Of a stretch of 64,000 bases of DNA, positions 22,455-33,351 are shown piece after piece (position 1 is the stretch's first letter; each line of letters starts with the position of its first letter). A model generated the notes under the pieces. The model ran no database searches. It had not been told where the DNA came from and was given only the letters and a program-made list of their open reading frames with translations. The DNA comes from Solanum dulcamara. Taxonomy: Eukaryota; Streptophyta; Magnoliopsida; Solanales; Solanaceae. The translations under genes and the position numbers were made by a program. Where the stretch lies: assembly GCF_947179165.1 (NCBI RefSeq), contig NC_077243.1, forward strand, positions 48,314,501-48,378,500, read 5' to 3'.

Positions 22455-23172
22455 CAACAACAACCCAGTGAAATCCCAAGACATGGGGTCTGGGGAGGGT
22501 AGAATGTACGCAGACTTTACTTCTACCAAGGTAGGATGGCTGTTTCCTGGAGACCCTCGACTCAGTAAAAGCATAAACCCATAAAAGATATTAGATAAGA
22601 ATAGGAAATTAAAAGCTTTATGAGAAAAACAACAAAAAAATAACGAATAGATAACAAATAAATACAAATAACAAATAACAAATAACAAATAACGAATAAA
22701 TAAATAATGAAAGCATCACAGATAAAATAGAGTAATCAAAGTATAGAAAGTAATAAATAATAACAGAAATCAGAAGTCAAAGCACAAGAGATCGTAATGT
22801 ACTACTATGCCTATGAATAGAGAAGAATAATGAGACTATGAACTAGCCTTCTACCCTAATATGGATCCTCCACACCCTCCTATCTAAGGTCATGTCCTCT
22901 GTAAGCTGTAACTGCGACATGTCCTGTCTAATTACCTCTCCCCAATACTTCTTCGTCCTACCCCTACATCTTTTGTAACCATCCATGGCCAGCCTCTCAC
23001 ACCTCCGTACTGGGGCATCTGTGTCTCTCCTCTTCACATGTCCAAACCATCTCAGTTGTATTTCTCGCATCTTGTCTTCCACCGAGGCCACTCTTACCTT
23101 GTCCCGAATAGACATATTTCTAATCTTGTCACTCCTAGTGTGCCCACACATCAATCTCAGCATTCTCATCTC
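22455..23172 (-). mobile_element. 5'-truncated RTE-type LINE insertion
   Basis: The insertion is flanked by a perfect 9-bp duplication agacaatta (22446-22454 and 23173-23181). On the minus strand it contains the C-terminal end of a LINE reverse transcriptase polyprotein and a 3' UTR ending in GGGTTGTTGTTG, the GTT-repeat tail known from plant RTE LINEs. 5' truncation, target duplication and simple-repeat tail are typical of target-primed reverse transcription. Confidence 0.9.
22843..23172 (-). pseudogene. C-terminal fragment of RTE LINE reverse transcriptase
   Basis: About 108 residues are open to a natural stop at 22843. Conserved phrases are [59 protein letters not shown] and [12 protein letters not shown]. 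These match the region C-terminal to the RT domain of plant RTE-type LINEs. The endonuclease and RT domains are missing through 5' truncation, so it is inert. Confidence 0.88.
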
Positions 23173-23929
23173 AGACAATTATGAAAACAATATTTTAAGT
23201 AAAGAAAGTTGTAGAAAAGGAATTAATCATGGAATGAACATGTAATGACCCTCCATGTCATTTTTTTAATCTTCCAACCTTTTTAGCATTTAGATCTTTC
23301 CTGTAGTGACCCTAAGATATTTATGACTTGCTTGCACTGACAGTTTGGTAACCTGGTCGTTAGTTTGGGTTTAATGTCCGTTTCTCTATTTTGGAGGTCT
23401 TGGAGTTTGAACAGTTGAATTCAGTCAAAACTCTAAGAAAATGATTTTAGAATGAAATTCTGATGGATCAATTAGCTCCAAAATGGCCAAATTCGGCTAG
23501 TAGCATGGTCATCACGAGAATTGAGGCAATCAATGAGAGGTTGAGACCATTTGGCGCTTTAGTCATTGAAATTTAGCCTAAGGTTGACTTTGGTCATCAT
23601 TCTTTGAAAACACACTCGGATTGAAATTCTGTCAGTGCGGATAGATCTAAAATGTTGAGTTTGGCTTAGAACGACCCTTTGTTTGCTTTTTGGGGCTTCT
23701 AGTATATTCTCGAGGCCTATTATGGAATTTAGCTCAAAATGACACTGGATGTGGGACCACTTTTCATTAAAATGACATCTTATGGAAATTTTAAATGCAC
23801 CATTGAGTTGGGAACATTAAATTTTGTGGGGTAACATATCTCATTTGCGTGCACACAATTCTGAATGAATTCCGAGCACCCCATCAGAGAATAGGATATG
23901 CCAAAGTCCATTTTGCACCAGCTGAGTCT

Positions 23930-24045
23930 AGTGTCGTCGCTAAAGAGACTACCGTTATAGCTGAAAGGGGGTCCCTAAAGCGACCAGGATCTCCTAGGCG
24001 GGTGTCGCTAAAGCAATAGGGTCCTCGCTTAAGGGACCATCAGGG
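23930..24045 (+). promoter_or_regulatory. iterated TCGCTAAAGCGAC-type palindromes in E U3
   Basis: Copies and variants such as tcgctaaagagac, gtcgctaaagcaat, taaagcgacc and cgcttaaggga occur within about 110 bases. The same cluster is larger in E2 (61010-61210). They are imperfect palindromes around TCGC(T)TAAGCGA. Confidence 0.6.
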
Positions 24046-26390
24046 TTCTTCTTAAATGACACGTGGGGGTTATTTTTAATGTTCAAGATTTTAGTTAAGT
24101 GTTCTATCTTTGGGACAACATTTCTCTCTTAATATTGGAGCAATTTGGGCAATTGAAAAGGTTAATTTGTGTGGTTTTTTGAGGGGAATCCATTGGTGTT
24201 TTCAGAATTAGGAGTAAAGGCTTTGTTGGAGGTAATTTCCCCTTCTTCTCTGTGTTTTTAGTGGTTTTTATGCTTAGGTGAGAATGTTGGTGCATGTTTG
24301 GATTGTAGCTGTTTTGATGTGTGAATTGTGTTCATCTTTGGAGCACAAGCTTGGGGTAGCATTTAGGACCTATTCTCAGAGTTAATTTTGTAAGTTACGA
24401 TGCAGGTCCCATAATTCCCAATTTTGACTCTGGAATTGGCCCATCTCCAAATTTAATAATTTTAATATCAAAATAATCTTATTAGCGAGGTAATTAATAT
24501 TTTGTTAGCCTGGCAGTGATTGGAGGTGATTTAGAGGTTGAAAGGTTTATCTCGGTGGATTTGGACTGTGCATGTTTAGCTTTGAGGTAGGTTATAGTCT
24601 CCCCTTTTGACTGTGTTCTATTAGATATCATTTAGTATATATTTCATGTGATTTAGGTTGGTATTGGCCGGGTTTAGGGCTTTTATACTTTTATCTCATT
24701 TCCTTGACTCCGATTGAACCTTAAACTAGTGTAGTCTCTTGAGACCCATATTTTAGGTTTGTGGTTTCCATTGCATTATGGTTTGGGTGAAATTATCCTT
24801 CTTAGGATCGGTATTGGTTTCCTTGGGCTAGGTTTGATCCTTAGATGCTTAAGTTTGAGTTCTAGTGCCCTTATAGCTAGGTGTAGCTTCTTGTATAGCA
24901 TGTGATAGTTGGATTAATTATTGCTAGTGATGGGGACCTATGAGGTTCATCATATCCATAAGTTGGTCTTAGCTGTGCTTATTGGGAGAGAAGATGGAAT
25001 ACTCTGGGTAAGGCATCATTCCTAGAGATATTTCTCCCTAATTTTATTCTGAACCATGTCTCAATTATTGCTCTCTTCTAGCGGTAGGATTTTGTTGCCC
25101 TATATCTATTATCTATTGTTGGGCCAGAGGCAGTGTTCAAGGAGCATTTGGATCCTAGGTTAGTTCCTTTGCCTTGATAATGTAGTATAGTTGGATGTTA
25201 CCGTTTGGATTGTGTGTGTCTTGTTTGGATGTTGGTAATGGCATGCTTGCATTGATTGAGCATATTCACTCATTTTGTGGTATGATCCCAGTAGTTTCAT
25301 TGGATTTTCACTACTAATTTTGAGAAGGCTTTCTCACCCTTTTACTACTTTAAACTAGTTTTAACTGGAGTCGTACCACTTGGGACATTTGGATACTAGT
25401 TTTGAGATCTACGAGGCATCGAGGACATTCTCCATTGATAAGGATAATTTAAGAGGCATCGATGATGTGCTCAGTTTTTATTGATATCTGGCACGGCATC
25501 TCCGTATTTATGCTTTGGCTGCATCTTGGATGCGTTTAGCCTGTACTTGATTATCTGGTGCGGTGTCACTTTTTTCTACATGGGCTTGGCCACTTACTCT
25601 CCGGTACCACTAAGGGGATACTATATATCTATGTAATACCTAGTTCGGGCACAAGCAGTGTATACGTACTTTCGGCGTCCCCTATGGTCCTCTTTAGACA
25701 GTGCACCACTAAACTGGATGAGGGAGTCATATGGGTCCCACCTGGCAGGCCAAAGGCCGGGGTAGGTCTATACACTTTTTGTTGATCACTGAGATCCACC
25801 GATGATGTTACTGGTTTTTACTACAAACTTGCATTCATTAGCATCGCCTATTACTAGTATATACTTCTTTGGTGTGGTCCTCCGATTTATGGGGGGCGGA
25901 GGTATGTTTGTTATTATTTGTACTTTTGGGGGTAATGGGCATTCAATTAGTTATTGTCTAATTATGCCTATTATTATCTCTTGATGTACTTTTAGTTGGT
26001 TTGCAGGGTGTCTTACTTTGGGTTATTTTTGTTGGTGTTGTTACACCCCACACTCTTGAGCTTGGAATGTCTCTTAAGCTTCTTAAAAGTTACTATGTGA
26101 GCCGGATAGTCTACAATGCTATTAATCAACTCCAAGGAAGGGAGAATATGATACCCCATAGTAGGAAAGGTTGGAAATAGGGTTATGAGAAGTCGGAAGA
26201 AGTTGGATGCCAAGTAAGGAGTCGTAGGACTCGACTTACCTATGTAATCTACTAACTTAGAAGTTCTACACACTTAAGCTACTTGAGTATACATCTAGCT
26301 TAAGTAGAAAGGAGTGCATAGGCTCTTGAACTAAGATGAGATTACGAGCTCACGAAAGAGAAATAAGGAAACGACGTGCCTACTCAAAGC

Positions 26391-26454
26391 AAGTAGGTTA
26401 TGCACCTACTTGGACCAGCAAGTGATGCACCTACTTAGGGTCAAGTAGGTAATG
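26391..26454 (+). promoter_or_regulatory. iterated U3 palindromes, 5' LTR of B
   Basis: aagtaggttatgcacctact, then agtgatgcacctactta, then aagtaggtaatg: inverted-repeat arms with a 3-nt centre, repeated. The TATA-like box follows about 130 bases downstream. Confidence 0.6.
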
Positions 26455-26582
26455 TAGAAGCTTGGGGTGGACCCCACTTCCACATGGCAGCATGTGATTG
26501 GCCACATGGGTTGAGGTGGCACCCTAGGAGGCTGCCATGTGTCACCCTAGGGGGATGCCATGTGGAACCTTCTAAAGAGGTT

Positions 26583-26590
26583 TATATATA
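26583..26590 (+). promoter_or_regulatory. putative TATA box of B 5' LTR
   Basis: tatatata is preceded by the palindrome cluster. The equivalent is tatatatatata near 33897 in the 3' LTR and atataagc near 58262 in D2. Position supports a U3 promoter; transcription start was not tested. Confidence 0.5.
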
Positions 26591-28526
26591 TGTGTTAAGT
26601 GACTCTTAGTCACATTTTTCATCCAAATCTCCAGCCAAAATAAAGGGAAAAAAATGTGAAGAACACAAGGAACAAGGCAGCCACAATTTTGAGAAATTAA
26701 AGGTAAGTTCTTCAATTTTTCTCCGTGAATTAATTATCTAAGGAGTTCCTAACCCACATGGATATGTATATATTTATATTAATATACCTATGGAACCATA
26801 TCTTCAGCTTTACACCTAGAAGAGGGTGAAAGAACAAGAGGAAAACGCTAGAGGGGCAAGGGGAAAAGCTACGGGTTTGGGGGCTGCCAAGGTAAGACTT
26901 CGAGTTTCATTCCGTGAATTAATTATTTGAGGTGTTCCAAGGTTATATAATAGTGTTGTATAACCAAAAATTCCAATTTGGGGCAGCGTAGAAGGGAAAT
27001 AAACAGCCCGCTTAATTTCAGCACGTTTGGAAAAGTTCCGAGTTGCAATTTGGCAGTTTTGGCCAATTTCGGGTAAGGTAAGGTTTCTCCTATTAATTTG
27101 GAGTTTATGGTATTGTTAAAAAGTGTATTATATGTTGTTTAAGTGGCTGTAAATTTGAAAACATCATAGACATGCTTGACGTTCGAAATAAACTAAATTG
27201 GAGTCGCTATAGTTGAATTGTCGTCGAAGTAAAGTATTGTGCTTGTGGTATACTGCTGCGGGTGTGTGGTGGTTTGTTGCAGGGCCTAAATGTGTTCTAA
27301 AATGGGTGTGGGTTATTCTGGTTAAAGCCACATCACCCCTCTTTTCATATAATTAAAGCTTCTAAAAAATAAAGGCTAGACACCCTATTTTGGTATCGTA
27401 GCCCCGAACGAGTCGTTTGGAGTTTATGTTGTGTATTGTTGATACGAACTTCTTAAACATATGTTGAAGGTTGTTGTTGGTTGGATGTAGTTATTAGGAG
27501 TAGAATTGGAAATTCGGATACAGCACATTATAGGGGAGGTGCTGCCCGATTTTCGTAAACTCTTTAACTAGTTAAGAAACTAGTCGAGAAAGCAAGCGAA
27601 GGGTTGAGTTCTATGAATACTTATGTGTAGCCTAAGGTGGTGGAAAGCCAAGTGTTGTTAATACTCATATTGATTTTATGTTACATAGTGTTAAAGGACG
27701 ACGAGACGAACGGGATAAAGAGTAACCCCTAAGAGGTATGTGAAGCTTCTCTTGGTATGTTTTTGACATAGGTATGTAAAGCCTATCTTTTCTCTTTCTT
27801 TTGGCATGTCTTAGATGTAAGCTATGGATGATGAAAGCTTCGGGGAAACTTCACTCTTAGGTTCTGAATATGACTTCAGGACTCTGAATCACTTTCAGAT
27901 GTTAATACTTTTAAAGTAGTTAAACTCCTACTCCTCGAATCTTCTATATAACTGTATAACGATTGATTCGACTAAGCTCTTTTTCGTAAAAATAAAGGCT
28001 ATGAGATAACCAACGCTCAGACTGCTATAAGATATTTCATACTGGTATAAGTCTAAGATTTGCAAAACTCTCTTTTACATAGTCCTTAGTGACACTTAGA
28101 GGGTATACGTCAGATACTTTCTGCCCTAATATCCAGGGAAGATTCCCCTGACAACTTCATTGAGTCTCCGTTAATGATTTAAACTATGTTTTGTTTCTCA
28201 CTACTCTACTCGTGCATACTGTAACACTTCTTTCGGCGACCCTGGGGCCGGGAATAGTTATTGTGCACAATTCCACTGCATTGTTCATTGCGCCCTCACT
28301 AGAGGGCTCGGTGCGTGTATATATATGATGATATGATGATGTGTTGTAATAAGGAGGTGATGTTACTACAGTTATGATTCACTGGATCCCTGATAGGGCC
28401 GGCTATATTAAAAATTTGAGCATGCATGATTTTACTTTTCCAGGTACAGGTTTCTAATTTGATATTTTATCCCCTGCTTCTCTATTTCAGATGTGCCTCT
28501 AGTCGTATTGTGTTATGTTTTACATA

Positions 28527-28586
28527 CTCAGTACATATGTCTTACTGACCCTTTTTCTCGGGGGGCTGCATTTTATGCCCTCAGGT
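28527..28586 (+). promoter_or_regulatory. conserved LTR block, 5' LTR of B
   Basis: actcagtacatatgtcttac, then tgaccctttttctcgggggg, then ctgcattttatgccctcagg. This block is one of the best-conserved parts of the LTRs across A, B, D and the solo LTR at 52618. Confidence 0.6.
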
Positions 28587-29051
28587 ATAGATACAAGTTT
28601 TGGGAGTCTGTCAGCTTAGGATTCCATGCAACTCTGCTAGAAGAGGCTCCATTGTATTGGAGCCTAGTTTTTGATACTGACCACTAATGTATAAAATTGT
28701 TTTGTCTATACCGGGGTACGGTGGGGGCCCTGTCTCGCCATATGTTATTGTAATATTTTAGATGTCTGCAAATATGTATATGTGGGTGTGTGTATCTCAG
28801 TTCAATTCAGCTGGGTCTACATGATGTATGGTATATGTTATTATGTTATGGCAGCCTTGTCGGCTTGCATGCCCTTTCATGTTACGACACAAATGAAAAA
28901 GGCTATGGGTTTATGAAAAATGTTATCGCCAATAGGGCTCTGTTACATGATATTGTTTTATTTACAGTTCAATTTGACCACAACTGATAGTTAGGTATAC
29001 GGAGGGTCCAGGTCAGACCCCAGTCATAGCCTAGGGGGTTGGGTCATGACA

Positions 29052-29620
29052 GAAGTGGTATCAGAGAAGTTCATCCTTGGAGTGTCTGCAGACCGTGTCT
29101 AGTAGAATCTTGTGTATTGATGTATTGTGCGCCACATTTATAAACAGGAGGCTACAGAACATTTAGGATGTTACCTTTATTTTACATCTGAGATCGTGCT
29201 ATAGATCTGATTCATAGGACAATTCCTTATACTAACCTTGGATCTTAACAGAAGGACGACACCAACAGAAGGAAGTAATTGACGACATGGGAAGTTACGA
29301 AGCACACTAGTAAGTAAAGTAAAGGCCCGAAATATATCTATCGGGTAAGGTATTGACATGTGATTGAAATGTAAAGTCGAAAACTAAAGGGAAAAGTAGA
29401 CAGAAAAATACAACAGATGCGGTTTGAAGTTGGACATACGAGGTAAGTCCAGTATTTTTATACTTTTGTTAACGTTGAAAGCCCTGTGTGGCTACGATAT
29501 GAGATGATATTGAAAGCCCAGTGTGGCTGTGATATAATATGAATATATATATATATGTTGGCCTTATAAGGCATTGTTGGTATTTTCTGTGTACAGGTTG
29601 TGGGATAGTAAGAAGTATAG
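29052..29620 (+). other. primer-binding site and 5' leader of element B
   Basis: gaagtggtatcagagaagtt starts directly after the LTR (initiator tRNA-Met primer site). The leader is homologous to that of element A. It contains a diverged tandem duplication of about 38 bp (gaaagccctgtgtggctacg, then gaaagcccagtgtggctgtg, 29476-29540). It ends near gtacagg at 29590-29600. Confidence 0.82.
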
Positions 29621-31004
29621 AGGAAACTCTACCGAAATTTTCCCAGAATAAGAAAAAGGGAATAAAACATAGCTTTATAACATGTCTTGGAAATTGATAC
29701 TGAGTACCCATATTATGTCAAATTAAAGATGTAAGAGGTACTCTTCATGTCGTCAATAAGGGATACCCTTTTTACTCAGGAAAGTTTATTGCGGAGAAAT
29801 AAAAGTCTGTCTAAGCAGTACAGTTCAGACCACAGTATCTCCAGCCATAACTATGCTGTAGAAAAAAAGAGAAGCTCAGGTTGAAAGGTAAGATGTCTAG
29901 TAATTGAGCTTCACTCATTTTGAAAGTACCAAGCCCCCAACTCCTAATTGTAAATTAGATAGGTTGTTCATAACTCGAGGATAAACCCAGAAGGAGACCA
30001 GGTAGGTCAAGTATTAAAAGAAGTACTGTGATGTTTAAGAGATTCTAGTTTCTTCAAACAATGGTTGGAAAATGGTTTACGATAATAGTTTATAGTCCTC
30101 TACCGACTAATTGGGAAAGAGATTCGAACAGAAGCACCTAAAAGAGATGTCAGGAACTGAATATGAATACGAGCTAAAAGAAGGATATGTAAGTATGAAT
30201 TAAACGGTGTGATACAATTATATGGGGATAAAGTAGGAACACTATGAAGGCACACTTGGTATACATTGGCTAAGTTAAAAGCTTGTGTTGGGTACACAAT
30301 AAGGGCAAGGGGCATAAGGTAGAAAGGAATGACACGTGTACACAACGTTGCCCTAAAAATAATGGAACCCCTAGATGACAAAGATGGCAAACTTAAAGAA
30401 TAATTGGTGTAACCTACATTCACCCCAAGGAATAAAGGATATAGGTTGGGGTAAAGCTACTATTTCAAAAGAACCTTGAACAGTTATCGTCGGAATACTA
30501 GCACCGCCTAAGTGAAATTGGAACGACTACAAGTACTAGTTAAATTTTCCTGAAGATAAGTAAAATGTGGCCTTGGACGAGTATTCCACGAGTCCTCTTA
30601 CTTAAGAATAGATTAATAGATGAGATGACGCACTATGCATGGAAAGGTTCTCATCGTTTTGTAATATAGCCAAGATTTCGTACGCGAATAATCCGGTTAT
30701 GAAATATATAGAAAGACGGGGACATGATGCAATACCAAGTAGATTGGGGAAAGAGATTGGATAAAATAAAGAATGGCCATAAAGACATAGGGCAAGGTAT
30801 AAGCAGATACAGGTATAAGTACCCTCTAAAGGGCGGAAACAAATGAGAAAACTACAAGGGTAAGATGGAGGCAATTGATGGGGCAACATGCTTGAGAAGG
30901 GTGTGTAAACAACAATAAGATCCCTTGCTGAGCCAAGTTAGAAAGATCTGGAAGCCACTAGTAATTGGATAGAAGTCAAAATGGTGTGTAAGACAGCGTT
31001 AAGA
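29621..31004. other. unassigned internal region of element B
   Basis: About 1.4 kb, A/G-rich on plus. I find no gag zinc knuckle, no protease D-[ST]-G and no RT motif in any frame. The open frames seen are short. It is either heavily decayed gag-pol or non-coding sequence. Confidence 0.5.
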
Positions 31005-31755
31005 AGTTTTGACGAGACCCTGAACAATATAACACTAGAAGGTGGTCATGTATAAAAGCAAAAGAATATACAAATAAAAAGATATCGAATAACTCAAGAG
31101 ACACTACGAAAGATAGTGACAGCATGCTAGATCAAAAGCCAAATGTTGGCTGTCGAATTAGTCGCGATGATATTGCGATAGATAAATAACCAAGGAAAAG
31201 AAATAGCAAGACTCCTATGGTAGGAGATAAGATGAGAAAGGAGTAAATAAGGAAATAGAAAGAAGTGTGACAAGGTATTTCTTGCACTTTCTCATATTCT
31301 CGTAAAGGTAAAGAATGACACGAGAATGTGTTAAGAAGGTTACAAGCAGGGGTAAGAAAATATTGTGAAATGGTTTAAATAAGACGGACAGGACTAGCTA
31401 GTTACTATAGGATTGGCAAGCTTATATGTTAAATTCCATTAAAACTATGCCAGCTAATGATAGATAAAACTCAAGTGGGTCTAAAGGTCACTATATGAAC
31501 GAACTTTAGTGCTACTCAGTAGCCAACCCCAATGAATGGGTGCGTACAAAAAGGGGGGAATACAATAGGAGGAGTTAAACCAAAATGACCAAAAAGGGAC
31601 ATGGTCGTAGTTGAACTAAAGATCTACCCCTATACCGGCTGCAAGATAACAGAGGAAAGGGCGAGGCAACACATAAAGACTAGTAAGAGGACGTTAAGAT
31701 AAATTTTGGGCTAAGTTGAGTGCCCCGTACATTATTTCAAGGATTACCATAAAAC
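31005..31755 (+). repeat. internal region shared by elements B and C
   Basis: It is collinear with the reverse complement of 56158-56876 in element C. Shared words are actcaagaga, gatagtga, aaccaagga, tcctatggtaggagat or its C variant, gctaagttgag, and acatggtcg versus acatggccat. No protein motif is recognised. In both elements it precedes the integrase, where RT-RNase H would normally lie. A sub-segment at about 31375-31480 appears again, diverged, at about 31960-32065. Confidence 0.65.
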
Positions 31756-31870
31756 GCGACATGAGGACTTCCCTAGGAGGTCACCTATCCCATTATTACC
31801 CTCGCCCAAGCAAGCTTAACTTCTAAATTCTGGTGGAATTTAGTGCGATAGTGAGGGTGTGGTCGCGCGA
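31756..31870 (-). rRNA. 5S rRNA-derived segment, near full length, antisense in element B
   Basis: The plus strand reads gcgacatgaggacttccc, aggaggtcacctatcc, cctcgcccaagcaagcttaa, then ttctggtggaattta and ggtcgcgcga, which aligns base for base with the reverse complement of plant 5S rRNA over about 115 nt. It is more diverged than the copy in element A but keeps the best-known parts (GGTGACC-like, CTTGGGCGAG, GGAAGTCCTCATGT). Orientation is opposite to the element, unlike A. A pseudogene; internal promoter function is unlikely but untested. Confidence 0.85.
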
Positions 31871-32290
31871 GATGGAAGAATCCAAACTAGCGGCAGAGAA
31901 ACGACATGAGATTATGTTCCCAGAGTACTATAAGCTACATTGAGGGTATTGTAAAAAGGTTTTAAGAAAGACAAGAAGGATTAGCTAATTGCTAACTGAC
32001 GACGCACTCGAATGCCACAGCTCTTCAACATAGTACTAGTTAATGAGAGGCAAACCAAAGAATGGTTATACGGGCTAGTGGGCGAGAGAATTTCGACACT
32101 ATTTGGCAGCCAACTCTGAGGGCAAAAAAGAAAAACCCAAAAGGTAAGCATACCAGTTGATGTAATTTACGAAAGACATGAAGTAATACACGAGGTCAAA
32201 ATTCCACAATATGACCATGGCTACAAGACTCACTTCGCACTCCATCGATAGATGACTTTGGAGGGAATGTTACCTAGGGATTAATGATAT
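31871..32290 (+). other. region between the 5S segment and the integrase relic of B
   Basis: It contains a diverged second copy (about 31960-32065; ggattagctaattgctaact) of text found at about 31383-31410 (ggactagctagttactatag) and in element C near 52440-52460 on the minus strand. No gene is identified. Confidence 0.45.
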
Positions 32291-33200
32291 TAGCCCATGC
32301 TTCTTCAATCAAAGGCTACCTACTTAGCCGAGAAGGTGTAAAATTATAGGATAAAAGAGTGGTAGGACCTTACGGAGTCTCTATAGCTATTATCCCAGAC
32401 AAAGGAGCCCAAGTTATAGTTAACTACCGAGGATCAGTCTGCAAAGAAACTGGGAAGACAGATAAGTCTTCATACATTACTTTACCCTCAAACCTGATGA
32501 ACAGGCTAAAGCGTACCATTTAAACGCTAGAAGGTATGTCATGTGCTGGTGTTGTTAACTTTAAAGGTAGCTGGGATAATTATCCATCACTTATCAAGTT
32601 GCCTATAATAATAATTAGTACTTCAGTATCCCAATGGGCCCGTACAAGACTGGTAGAGCAAGATGTGTAAGTCCCTTATTAGATGGGTTGATGTTAGAAA
32701 GACAGCTAAAAAGTCCCCGACATGATTAGGCAAGCTATTGACTAATAGCCCAGAGTCGGCAGAAATGATATACAGATAATCGACATCGACATACACAGTT
32801 CAAATTAATGATTGGATGTTCATAACAGGGTCACCCAGAAAAGGAAACTTAACCCAAAATATATTATACTGTATCAAGTTACTTATAAAGTGGGCAAAGT
32901 GACTGGTAAGTTGAGCTTACCACTTTATTTGGAAACTATACGCCCAGTCCATGAGATAGGGATTCTTCGCAAGGGTACTCACGAGCCACCCAGGGTATGT
33001 TCCATAGATGATGTCTAGGAAATGGAATCCTACGAGGAATAACCTATTGCCATCTTAGATCGGTAAACTAAAAGATTGTAGACTAAAGGCGTGCCTTTCG
33101 TCAAGATATTATGGCAAAAACCAAAACCAGAAAAGGGGATGACCTAAGAAATTGAAGAGGATATAAAAAACAAGTATTCGTACTTATTCCCGATGTCTAT
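32290..33200 (+). pseudogene. integrase relic of element B
   Basis: Fragments of a chromovirus-like integrase are recognisable at nucleotide level: a TDGQA-like tract at 32480-32519, AYNNN-like text near 32604, and EVxDWVF-like text near 32800. An open stretch at 32812-33018 includes KLNPKYIILYQVTYKVGKV and YLETIRPVHEIGILRKG, corresponding to the C-terminal domain. The tail at 33130-33190 corresponds to ...MTWEVEEDxKxKYxYLF. Multiple stops and frameshifts make it non-functional. The tail lacks a 5S insertion here. Confidence 0.8.
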
Positions 33201-33337
33201 AGGTAACCCCAACTCCTGAAACTCATGTATTAATTACTTGGATGAAAATATGTGTGATCGCAATAGAAAAAAATCTCCCTACAATCAATATAAACTCTAG
33301 AGGGAAGTTTTATTTAACATTCGGGGATGAGTGTTCT

Positions 33338-33351
33338 AAAGGGGGGAAGGA
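33338..33351 (+). promoter_or_regulatory. polypurine tract of element B
   Basis: aaaggggggaagga lies directly 5' of TGTTACACC, preceded by cattcggggatgagtgttct. Confidence 0.88.

Larger units (their letters stand above)
26039..29051 (+). repeat. 5' LTR of element B
   Basis: It runs from TGTTACACCCC to GGGTCATGACA. It contains the U3 palindromes (26391-26454), a TATA-like tatatata (26583-26590), and the conserved block at 28527-28586. It is collinear with 33352-36368 with small indels. Confidence 0.94.

Noticed and set aside
26391..26454. CRISPR-like array from the repeated palindromes
   Set aside because: Arms are short, spacing is irregular, the context is a plant LTR U3, and no cas genes are present.
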